Origin: Candidatus Krumholzibacteriota bacterium
GTDB lineage: Bacteria > Krumholzibacteriota > Krumholzibacteriia > Krumholzibacteriales > Krumholzibacteriaceae
NCBI GenBank assembly: GCA_030609325.1
Contig: JAUWCL010000016.1
Span: forward strand, 1 to 64,000
Direction: 5' to 3'
Length of the DNA: 64,000 nt
In this document: piece after piece, positions 45,354 to 52,751 of the stretch
Position numbering within the stretch: position 1 is the first letter of the stretch
Layout: every line of letters begins with the position of its first letter
Translations under genes and position numbers: made by a program
Notes under the pieces: generated by a model
What the model saw: only the letters and a program-made list of their open reading frames with translations
What the model was told of the DNA's origin: nothing
Database searches by the model: none

Positions 45354-45554
45354 CCTGCCTCAAGTGGTATCATTGAAGAATGCCTCCGACGACCGGCATA
45401 ACGATAAATATTATACAGTCCGGATAATACTACGACCAGGGTTGTTACTGTCCTTTAACCACCACTTTTTATCATTCTCGTTAATACCCCTTTATTTCAA
45501 GCCAGTTATGCTGTTTTCCCCTTTGTAATGGTAACGGGGTGATTGCTGCGGCCC
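45354..45554. other. AT-rich right edge of the accessory island
   Basis: About 200 bases with no gene. It holds the TATAAT box (45410-45415) for the hypothetical gene and two GTTATGC words (45394-45402 inverted, 45505-45513 direct). GC-rich host sequence resumes at the end of the nnr gene. Confidence 0.5.
45410..45415 (-). promoter_or_regulatory. Perfect -10 box upstream of island hypothetical gene
   Basis: TATAAT on the minus strand, 57 bases before the 45353 start. The -35 position shows only a poor match (TGGTCG at 17-base spacing). Confidence 0.4.
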
Positions 45555-47126
45555 CTACGGCGTGAGCTCCTCGAGCTCCCTGACCGCCATCGGCAGCGAG
45601 TCGGAGCAGTCACCCGCGATCATCCCGCGCTCGCCGGTCAGCTCGGCGGCGATCTCGGCGGCCCTCGAATGGATGTACGTACCTGCCCTGGCAGCCTCGT
45701 CCGGACCGGCTCCCTGTGCCAGCATCCCGGCAATGGCCCCCGTAAGGACGTCCCCGCTGCCGGCGGTGGCGAGCCCCGGATGGCCGTGGGCGTTGACGTC
45801 GATCCGCCCGCCGGCGTGCGCGATGACGGTCGGCGCCCCCTTGTGGACGAGCGTTATCCCGGTACCGACGACGAGCTTCCTCAAAGCGTCCGCCCTTTCG
45901 TCGGGGCCTGCCGGCACGTCGATGCCGGTCAGCCTCTTCAGCTCCCCCGAGTGGGGGGAGATTATGATGCTCCTGTCCTCCGACAGCGACTTGAGCTTGT
46001 CATAGAGTCCAGCAAACGCGTTGATGCCGTCGGCATCTATCAGCAGCGGCGCCTCGCACCTCTGCACGAAGTCGCGCACGAACCCGGCCGTCTCATCCTC
46101 AACGGTCAGGCCCGGCCCTATGGCGGCCGCGTCGAACTTCAGCTCCTCGAATATCAGGTCGCACGCCCCGGCTGCTATCGAGCCGGAATCCGTCTCGGGG
46201 AGGGATACGAATATGATCTCGGGGTATGCTGTCTGGACGATAGTGCGGATAGGCTCGGGGCCGGCGAGATATACGATCCCGCAGCCGGTCCTCAGGGCCG
46301 AGATGGCCGAAAGGCAGGCCGCCCCCGAATATCGGATGCTCCCGGCGACAACGAGCAGGGCTCCCCTCTCGAACTTGTGCGCCTCGGGACTGTGATGGGG
46401 CAGGCCAGCCAGCGCGGCCATGTCGTCGAGGACCCATGTGTCGATCCCTGCAGCATCGATCACCTCGGACGGGATGCCTATATCGACCACCTCAAGCGAT
46501 CCGGCGAACGCCTTGCCCGGGTAGAAGATCGATCCGATCTTGGGAAGGGCCATCGTCACCGTGATGTCGGCCATCACTGCCATCCCCATCACCTCTCCTG
46601 TCGTCCCGTTGACGCCGGAGGGGATATCGACCGCCATTACGGGAAGCCCCGAATGGTTGATCAGCCCGATGATCTCCGCGTAGTGCTCCCTGACGGGGCT
46701 GTTGATCCCCGTCCCGAGGAGCGCGTCGACGATCAGGTCGCATTCGCCCAGTCCCTTGAGGACCTTGTCCTCCCATCCCTCGAGATAGAGGGTGATTTCC
46801 TCGATAACGCCCGCCTTGCGGAGTTTCGCCAGTTTCGCGTAGTTCTTGAACGCGTCGGGAGAGAAGTCTTTCGGCTCGTGGAGGTAGAACAATGTACACC
46901 TGACGCCCTCATCGGCGAGCAGCCTCGCCACGACGAGCCCGTCGCCGGCGTTGTTCCCGCGGCCGAGGAATATCGAGACGCAGAGGTCCTCCGCGCCGCC
47001 GGCGAGCTCGAGTATCGCGTCCGCTATCCCCTGGCCGGCCCTCTCCATGAGGGTCAGCCCCGGCACGAACCTCTTGATCGTCTCCTCGTCGAGGATCCTC
47101 ATCTGCTCATTCGTCACGACGTACAT
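45555..47126 (-). CDS. nnr: Bifunctional NAD(P)H-hydrate epimerase / ADP-dependent dehydratase
   Basis: 523 residues. The N-terminal YjeF epimerase half has GRGNNAGDGLVVARLL and the Asp-containing IVDALLGTGI. The C-terminal carbohydrate-kinase-like dehydratase half has IISPHSGELKRL and the GSGDVLTGAIAGMLAQG active site. It repairs hydrated NADH and NADPH. It lies 1 base after the HAD gene and directly beside the island. Confidence 0.95.
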   Translation of the reverse strand: MYVVTNEQMRILDEETIKRFVPGLTLMERAGQGIADAILELAGGAEDLCVSIFLGRGNNAGDGLVVARLLADEGVRCTLFYLHEPKDFSPDAFKNYAKLAKLRKAGVIEEITLYLEGWEDKVLKGLGECDLIVDALLGTGINSPVREHYAEIIGLINHSGLPVMAVDIPSGVNGTTGEVMGMAVMADITVTMALPKIGSIFYPGKAFAGSLEVVDIGIPSEVIDAAGIDTWVLDDMAALAGLPHHSPEAHKFERGALLVVAGSIRYSGAACLSAISALRTGCGIVYLAGPEPIRTIVQTAYPEIIFVSLPETDSGSIAAGACDLIFEELKFDAAAIGPGLTVEDETAGFVRDFVQRCEAPLLIDADGINAFAGLYDKLKSLSEDRSIIISPHSGELKRLTGIDVPAGPDERADALRKLVVGTGITLVHKGAPTVIAHAGGRIDVNAHGHPGLATAGSGDVLTGAIAGMLAQGAGPDEAARAGTYIHSRAAEIAAELTGERGMIAGDCSDSLPMAVRELEELTP

Positions 47127-47127
47127 G

Positions 47128-47826
47128 TTATTCCCTCTCCTGCTTATTTGCGTTCAGCTTGTCGACGATGCCAACGAGCGAGAATATGTCGGCTATCTCG
47201 TGATCCGCTCCCGATTCCCTCGTCCCGAAGGTGTCCCCGTACCTGGCAAAGACGGTCTGTATTCCCAGTTCCGAGGCCCCCGCGATGTCCCTCTCGGGCC
47301 AGTCCCCGACCATGAGCGCCTCCGTAGACTCGATACCGATGCGCTCGAGCGCAAGGCGGAAGGGCACGGGGCTCGGTTTGCGCTCGCCCGTGTCCTCGAA
47401 GGCGATGACCGTGTCGAACATGTGATGGAGCCCGAGGTAGCAGAGCCGCAGCCAGGCCTCCTGCCTCGGCGCGTCGGAGATGACGGCGAGCTTGAGACCC
47501 TTCTTGAGCAGGGTGAGCAGGGTGCGGTTGACGTGCGGGTAGAGGACGAGCGCCGCCTCGCGGGCCTTCCTGTACCCGACGATCCCCGCGGCGAGGATGC
47601 GGTAGTCGACATGGTCTATCAGGTCGATGAGGAGCTTGTTGAAGACCCTCTGGTACTCGATCCCCTCCTCGCCGTATATCCTGTAGATCTCCTCGTGGAT
47701 CTTTTCTTCGGGAAAATCGAGCCCCGCGTCGATCATCGACCTGATCGCAGCTTTGATCGATTCGTCCTTCATCCTCATGAAGTCGGTCAGCGTGTTGTCG
47801 AGATCGAAGATGATAAGCTTTATCAT
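47128..47826 (-). CDS. HAD superfamily hydrolase
   Basis: 232 residues. Motif I FDLDNTLTDF with the nucleophile Asp, Ser/Asp of VISDAP, Lys of ERKPSP and VGDWPERDI. The cap is helical (subclass I), as in many small phosphatases. Substrate unknown. It precedes nnr by one base, hence cotranscribed, and diverges from the CPBP protease gene across a 51-base gap. Confidence 0.9.
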   Translation of the reverse strand: MIKLIIFDLDNTLTDFMRMKDESIKAAIRSMIDAGLDFPEEKIHEEIYRIYGEEGIEYQRVFNKLLIDLIDHVDYRILAAGIVGYRKAREAALVLYPHVNRTLLTLLKKGLKLAVISDAPRQEAWLRLCYLGLHHMFDTVIAFEDTGERKPSPVPFRLALERIGIESTEALMVGDWPERDIAGASELGIQTVFARYGDTFGTRESGADHEIADIFSLVGIVDKLNANKQERE

Positions 47827-47877
47827 GGTGCCCTTTCTTCTTGCCCGGCCTTTCGGCCGGCGATATAGTCGATCCCC

Positions 47878-48708
47878 GTGGAAGAGAGGAACGAAGAATA
47901 CGGCCCCGAAGGGAAAGGGTCCGCCGGCGAGCCGGGGCTATTCGGCAGGATGAACAACTGGCTCCTGCTGGTCTACGCCTTCGCCTGCTATCTGATGGCC
48001 TCGTCCCTCGCGGGGATCCTCTATCTCAACGGGAATGTCGTCCTGTCGGTGATCTTGCCCGGGATATTCGGCTATATCCTTCCACTGACGATAATTACCA
48101 ACAGGCGCCGCCTGAGCTTCACCGGCGAGTTCAGGCTCCTCGTCCCGGACACCGTTACGGCGGCGCTCGTGATCATCATCGCGGCGGCCGCCATCTACCC
48201 CGTCGACTCGCTCTCATGGCTGTTCAGGCGGGAGCGGCCGGTGGACTCCGATTATATCAACATTCTTCTCGCGTTCAAGCCCAAAGGGGCCTGGCACTTC
48301 GCCGCGATGGCGCTCGGGCTGGGCGTCATCACCCCTCTCGGCGAGGAGCTCCTCTACAGGGGCGTGATCCAGAGCGTCTTCCACAGGAACATGACCGCGG
48401 CCGCCGCCATCCTCTTCTCCGCCCTCGTCTTCGCCATCTGCCACGGAGTGCTCTACATCATCCCCGGAGTGACTCTCCTCGGAATCATCCTCGCATATGT
48501 CTTCTACAGAACGGGCGTCCTTACGTACGCCGTGATGATCCACGCCCTCTTCAACCTCTTCTCCCTCTACAGGCTCAACGGCCTGAGCGAAGAGACGATA
48601 CAGAACTTCGAGTGGTCGGCGCCCGACGCCGGCTGGCTTGCCGTCTCGACGATCGTCCTGCTCGCCGCACTGGCGATGCTGACCAGGCACACGGCTTCCC
48701 GGACATAA
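47878..48708 (+). CDS. CPBP family intramembrane metalloprotease
   Basis: 276 residues with about eight hydrophobic helices. The catalytic motif is EELLYRG (EExxxR), followed by a FAICHG helix and a third motif near MIHALFN. The start is GTG at 47878. Such proteases (Abi/CAAX-related) may act in protein processing or bacteriocin immunity; the role here is open. It is followed by a terminator. Confidence 0.88.
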   Translation: MEERNEEYGPEGKGSAGEPGLFGRMNNWLLLVYAFACYLMASSLAGILYLNGNVVLSVILPGIFGYILPLTIITNRRRLSFTGEFRLLVPDTVTAALVIIIAAAAIYPVDSLSWLFRRERPVDSDYINILLAFKPKGAWHFAAMALGLGVITPLGEELLYRGVIQSVFHRNMTAAAAILFSALVFAICHGVLYIIPGVTLLGIILAYVFYRTGVLTYAVMIHALFNLFSLYRLNGLSEETIQNFEWSAPDAGWLAVSTIVLLAALAMLTRHTASRT

Positions 48709-48712
48709 AAAG

Positions 48713-48738
48713 AGAGGGAGGACCCGCGTCCCCCCTCT
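48713..48738 (+). terminator. Hairpin terminator after the CPBP gene
   Basis: AGAGGGAGGAC and GTCCCCCCTCT arms with one mismatch and a 4-base CCGC loop, 5 bases after the stop; the tail is GTCGTCGTT. The leading A run is the same design as the terminator after the NFACT gene. Confidence 0.7.
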
Positions 48739-48765
48739 GTCGTCGTTAAATCATGCAGCCACGGG

Positions 48766-48966
48766 CTATTTGGATGAATAGCCCAGTTGTTTTCCCATGC
48801 TGATCTCGCCGTTGTCTATCCTGATATTGAACCCGCAATCCGGGTTGTTGCAGACCCAGGCCTTGTAGCGGATCGGCGCACCGTCCCTTCCGTAGTCCGA
48901 AAGGGGCAGAAGAACGCCCTGTTTACATTTAAAACATTCTGTATAAGCTTCCGGCATGTTCCCCAT
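48766..48966 (-). CDS. Small zinc-ribbon protein
   Basis: 66 residues. ECFKCKQG and VCNNPDCG give two Cys pairs of a zinc ribbon, with short strands between. A second ATG at MPEAYTE is an alternative start. Unknown function; possibly a small nucleic-acid or metal-handling protein. It is a single-gene unit with its own promoter, next to a 14-base tandem repeat. Confidence 0.7.
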   Translation of the reverse strand: MGNMPEAYTECFKCKQGVLLPLSDYGRDGAPIRYKAWVCNNPDCGFNIRIDNGEISMGKQLGYSSK

Positions 48967-49053
48967 CCGGCATCCCCTCCAACCGGATTTCTCACCTCCA
49001 TCTCCGCGTTAGACACCACCTGAACACGACATCCCTACCTTTGTGGGTATCTA

Positions 49054-49081
49054 TCTTTATGAGTTTCTGATAGACTGTCAA
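49054..49081 (-). promoter_or_regulatory. Promoter of the zinc-ribbon gene
   Basis: On the minus strand TTGACA (49081-49076), a 16-base spacer and TAAAGA (49059-49054). The -35 is perfect but the -10 is weak (followed by T). Confidence 0.45.
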
Positions 49082-49085
49082 GGGA

Positions 49086-49112
49086 AAACGAATGTTCCTA
49101 AACGAATGTTCC
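49086..49112. repeat. Tandem 14-base direct repeat between divergent genes
   Basis: AAACGAATGTTCCT followed at once by AAACGAATGTTCC. It lies 5 bases upstream of the -35 box of the zinc-ribbon gene and 30 bases before the Mut7-C start, the normal place for a regulator binding to two adjacent sites. Confidence 0.6.
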
Positions 49113-49142
49113 GCGGCCTTCCCTGACTGAGGTACGGCGACT

Positions 49143-49667
49143 ATGAGACCCCGCTTTCTTCTAGACGGGATGCTCGGCAGGCTCTGCCGGAAGATGCGGA
49201 TGCTCGGCTGCGACTGCGAGCTCGCGGGAGAGGGGAGGAGCCCGTACCTCCTTCTCGACGCCGAGAGCGCCGGTCGCATAGCCGTCACGGCCGCCACGCG
49301 CAGCGTCGACAGGCGCGGCCCGCCGCCCGTGATCCTGCGCAGCGCATCCGTCCCGGAGAGGATCGCCGAGCTCTTCGCCGCGATCGGGGAAATCCCGGCG
49401 ATCGAGCCGTTCACCCTCTGCCTAGAATGCAACGCCCCCCTCGGCACCATCTCCCCGGAAGAGGCCGCACAGCGCGTTCCGCCACGTATCGTGCGTGATT
49501 TCAAGGAATTTCACGAGTGCACGGAGTGCGGCCGGATCTACTGGAAGGGATCCCACCATAACGCGATGGAGAGGCAGGTCGAAGCGATCATGCAGCGCCT
49601 GCGCGATGAGGGCCTGCTCAGGTCTTCTGGTCCTTCTTCCTCGCCGCGGGGAAAAGGATGTTGTTGA
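49143..49667 (+). CDS. Mut7-C RNase domain protein
   Basis: 174 residues. FLLDGMLGRLCRKMRMLGCD is the start of the Mut7-C PIN-like nuclease fold, with Asp in the expected place. A zinc ribbon follows (CLECN ... CTECGRIYWKGSHH). Members are predicted RNases linked to RNA decay or toxin-like roles. The end overlaps the convergent LIPMD gene by 50 bases. Confidence 0.88.
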   Translation: MRPRFLLDGMLGRLCRKMRMLGCDCELAGEGRSPYLLLDAESAGRIAVTAATRSVDRRGPPPVILRSASVPERIAELFAAIGEIPAIEPFTLCLECNAPLGTISPEEAAQRVPPRIVRDFKEFHECTECGRIYWKGSHHNAMERQVEAIMQRLRDEGLLRSSGPSSSPRGKGCC

Positions 49668-50880
49668 GGATCAGCCTGTATCCCGGCGAGTTCGGATAGA
49701 GGTTGAGGTCTGTCGGAGGATCGCCGACGAAATGCTGGTAGTCCTCCGGGTCATGGCCGCCGAAGAAGGTGAACGTCCCCTTCCCGAAATTGCCGTGTAT
49801 GTAGCGGACCTCGTCGCTTCCCCTGACCTCTCCCATCACGAGGACCTTTTTCTTCAGCAGGCTCTTCCTGAACGAGGTCGTCTGCCCCATGAACCCCTTT
49901 ATCACCGAGACGTGGTTCTGCACGAGCATCGTCGGCACCGGGTCATGCTTCGCGGAGAACTCGAAGAGTGTGAACCAGTCGTTCCCCTCGCCCCTCATCG
50001 CAGCCTCCATCGTCATGTCGATGTTCGAGAACTCATAGACCATCGGGTTCATCTCGAGGATGAAGCCCTCGAAGGCGAGGCACCTTGCGTAGTCGAGCTT
50101 CTCCTGGCAGCCCGGCGTCGTCCCGTCGTGATCGAACTGGCGCGGCGCGATGTCGATGCCCCGCGCGGCGAGGGCGAGGTCGATCGTGTCGCAGGCGGAA
50201 CACATCGCGAAGAGAAAGCCTCCGCTGCGCACGTATTCGCGGATCATCCCGGCGACCGCCTTCTTCTCCTCGGAGACCTTCGAGTAGCCGAGCGCCTCGG
50301 CGATCTCCTCGAAGAGGATCTGCTGCCTGATGTACCACTCGGCGCTGCGGTATCCCCTGTAGAACTTGCCGTACTGGCCGGTGAAATCCTCGTGATGGAG
50401 GTGGAGCCAGTCGTAGAGCTGGAGCGTCCCGGCGAGGACCTCGCGGTCATAGACGATCTTGTAAGGTATCCCGGCGTGCTCGAGAGCCATCATCACCGCG
50501 TCGTCCCACGGCTGCTTGTTAGGCGGTGCGTAGATCGCTATCTCCGGCGCCTTCTCGAGGAGGACGACCTCCATGTTGCTCCCGTCTATTTCCTGGAGTA
50601 TCGCCGCGATATCTGCGCCGCCGACCCTCTCCATCCTCACGCCGCGAGCCTGCGCCTCGAGGGTTATACCGGCCGTCTCCGGGATGAGGAACGAGCCGCC
50701 GCGGTAGTTGAGGAGCCACCGGACGTTCCCGCCCCCGGCGAGGACGTGCCAGGCGAGCCCGTACGCCTTGAGGTGATTCGACTGCGACAGGTCCATCGGG
50801 ACGAGAAAATCGGCCAGCGCCGCCGCGGGCATCGCGACGGCGACAATCGCCGCGGTCATTATCAATCCGAGTCTTCTCAT
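49618..50880 (-). CDS. Secreted protein of the LIPMD family often mislabelled asparagine synthetase B
   Basis: 420 residues with a signal peptide (LGLIMTAAIVAVAMPAAALA). The mature protein begins FLVPMDLSQSNHLKAYG. It shares VRWLLNYRGGSFL, YDWLHLHHEDFTGQYGKF, SGGFLFAMCSA and GHDPEDYQHFVGDPP with proteins that databases commonly label asparagine synthetase B in Bacteroidetes. It lacks a glutaminase or ATP pyrophosphatase signature, so that label is misleading. The likely role is an envelope-associated function. The open frame upstream of 50880 lies in the TPR gene; the stop-start overlap is ATGA. Confidence 0.85.
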   Translation of the reverse strand: MRRLGLIMTAAIVAVAMPAAALADFLVPMDLSQSNHLKAYGLAWHVLAGGGNVRWLLNYRGGSFLIPETAGITLEAQARGVRMERVGGADIAAILQEIDGSNMEVVLLEKAPEIAIYAPPNKQPWDDAVMMALEHAGIPYKIVYDREVLAGTLQLYDWLHLHHEDFTGQYGKFYRGYRSAEWYIRQQILFEEIAEALGYSKVSEEKKAVAGMIREYVRSGGFLFAMCSACDTIDLALAARGIDIAPRQFDHDGTTPGCQEKLDYARCLAFEGFILEMNPMVYEFSNIDMTMEAAMRGEGNDWFTLFEFSAKHDPVPTMLVQNHVSVIKGFMGQTTSFRKSLLKKKVLVMGEVRGSDEVRYIHGNFGKGTFTFFGGHDPEDYQHFVGDPPTDLNLYPNSPGYRLILNNILFPAARKKDQKT

Positions 50881-52751
50881 GTCTCGTCCGCCTCCGCCTG
50901 CCGGCCGCCCTCGAGGCTCTTTCTGAGCCTCATGTATCTGCTGCGGACCCTGGTGGCCCAGGGATCCTCCCCGTACCGCTCGAGAAAGAGCGCGTACCAC
51001 CGGGCCGACGCCTGCGGGTTCTCCTCTTCGAGGATCGACGCGAGCGTCTCTACCGCCCGCGGGGCCGCCCTGCTCAGCGGATAGGCCTCGGTGATCTTCT
51101 CAAGCATCGCGACCGATTCGTCCCGTCTCCCCGCCCTCTCGAGCAGGAGGGCGCTCTCGTAGAATGCCTCGGGGGCGAGCGGCGAATCGGGATATCTCAC
51201 AGCGGCGCCGGCGAGCGAATCGGCCGCCTCGCCGTATCTGCCGCTTCCGCCCGCCGCCATCGCCGACGCGAACGAGGCCAGGACGGCGGGGTCCTCCCTC
51301 TCCGCCCTGCGGATCAGGACGGCCGTCTCGAGGGCGTCGTTCGCCCATTTGCTCCACGGAGCCTCGGCGGCGACATCGGAAAGTGCCTTGGCCGCGTCTT
51401 CGAACTTTCCGCGGTAGAAGAGGACCATCCCCCTGCCGTATTTCCCCGAGGCGGCGAGCGACGAATCTGGAGACGCGGCAAGCGCGTCGAACCTCTTCAT
51501 CGCCTCGTCCCGGCGGCCCGATAGGACTAGTGCTTCGAGACGTATGGCCGCAGCCTCGCGGGCCATGTTCGCGTGACGCCACGCCCCCGAATCGACCGCC
51601 TTCAGGGCCGCGGCGGGATCGTGCAGATGCTCGAGCGACACCCTCGCCTTTATCAGCAGGGCCTTTCCCGCGTACGGCCGACCGCGCTTGTGGGATATCG
51701 TGCTGTCAGCCATCACCACGGCCCTCTCCGCAGCCTCCCGCTCGCCGGGGCCGCCGCGCCTCGCGGCGAGCTCTGCATGCCCGGCGCCCTCGAGGAGGAG
51801 TCTGGGAGCCCGTGGAGACTCACCGTATTTTCGGACGAAGAGGGATGATGCCCTGTCGAGATATCCCTCGAACGCGGGATCCCCCAAATTCCCGCCGAGC
51901 GAGTAGAGGCGCAGCACGAATGAGTAGAGGTCCCTTTCCGGCACCTCTCCCCTGCCGGCCAGCACCAGATAATGCGACGCGGCGCTGTAGTCGTCGATCT
52001 CGACGAGCAGGGCCGCGTGCAGGGTGAGGAAGAACGGCGCGTTCTTCCTGCTGCGCAAGGCGAAGGAATCGGTTGCCGCGACGAGCTCCGGGGGGGAGCC
52101 GGCGTCCCTGAACGATGATATCGCCCCTGCCGCCCGGCCGAGGTCGGGCTTCTCCTCCATCTCGAACCCGGAGAGCGCCTCCATGAACGCCCCGCGGTCG
52201 TTGCCCCTCGTTCTCTCCATCCTCACTATCTCGGCGGTCAGCTGCGCATAGTGCCTCTCGAACTTTCGCGCCTCCTTCAGCGTCTCTATCGCCCGGTCGA
52301 ACATCCCCGCGTTCCATTCCGCCCGCGAGACCTGCATGTACCGCCTCGCGCTGCTCTCGTCGTCGCCGAGGGCCGAATGCCAGACCTCGACGGCTTTTTC
52401 GGACCGGCCGAGCTCGAGATACGCCGTGCCGAGCATCTCGGTAAACTGGAAATCGCCGGGCCGGCTCTTCCTCGCGTCCTCGAGAAACTCCACAGCCTCG
52501 TCGAACATCCCCGCCGCCTCGTAGCAGCGGGCCAGCAGGACCGTCTCCTCGTAGCGCCCGGGATACCTCGCGAGTATCTCCTTCAGGGGCGCGATCCCGT
52601 CTGCGGGACGCCCGCGCGTCAACGCAATGAGCCCCGCAGCGCGCAGCGCCTTCGCCGCATCGTCGAGCCCGTCCGCCTGCCCCGAAAGTCCGCCGGGAGA
52701 TCCTGACACAAGCGCGAAAAGAAGGAGTGCGGATACAGCGATCCTGGTCAT
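50877..52751 (-). CDS. TPR protein with signal peptide
   Basis: 624 residues. An N-terminal signal peptide (IAVSALLLFALVSGSPGG) is followed by a superhelix of TPR-like repeats along its full length, including ADGIAPLKEILARYPGRYEE and FDEAVEFLEDARKSRPGD in pattern. It is likely a periplasmic scaffold. Both ends overlap neighbours by 4 bases (stop over the LIPMD start, start over the DUF4175 stop), so the three are one translation-coupled set. Confidence 0.85.
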   Translation of the reverse strand: MTRIAVSALLLFALVSGSPGGLSGQADGLDDAAKALRAAGLIALTRGRPADGIAPLKEILARYPGRYEETVLLARCYEAAGMFDEAVEFLEDARKSRPGDFQFTEMLGTAYLELGRSEKAVEVWHSALGDDESSARRYMQVSRAEWNAGMFDRAIETLKEARKFERHYAQLTAEIVRMERTRGNDRGAFMEALSGFEMEEKPDLGRAAGAISSFRDAGSPPELVAATDSFALRSRKNAPFFLTLHAALLVEIDDYSAASHYLVLAGRGEVPERDLYSFVLRLYSLGGNLGDPAFEGYLDRASSLFVRKYGESPRAPRLLLEGAGHAELAARRGGPGEREAAERAVVMADSTISHKRGRPYAGKALLIKARVSLEHLHDPAAALKAVDSGAWRHANMAREAAAIRLEALVLSGRRDEAMKRFDALAASPDSSLAASGKYGRGMVLFYRGKFEDAAKALSDVAAEAPWSKWANDALETAVLIRRAEREDPAVLASFASAMAAGGSGRYGEAADSLAGAAVRYPDSPLAPEAFYESALLLERAGRRDESVAMLEKITEAYPLSRAAPRAVETLASILEEENPQASARWYALFLERYGEDPWATRVRSRYMRLRKSLEGGRQAEADET

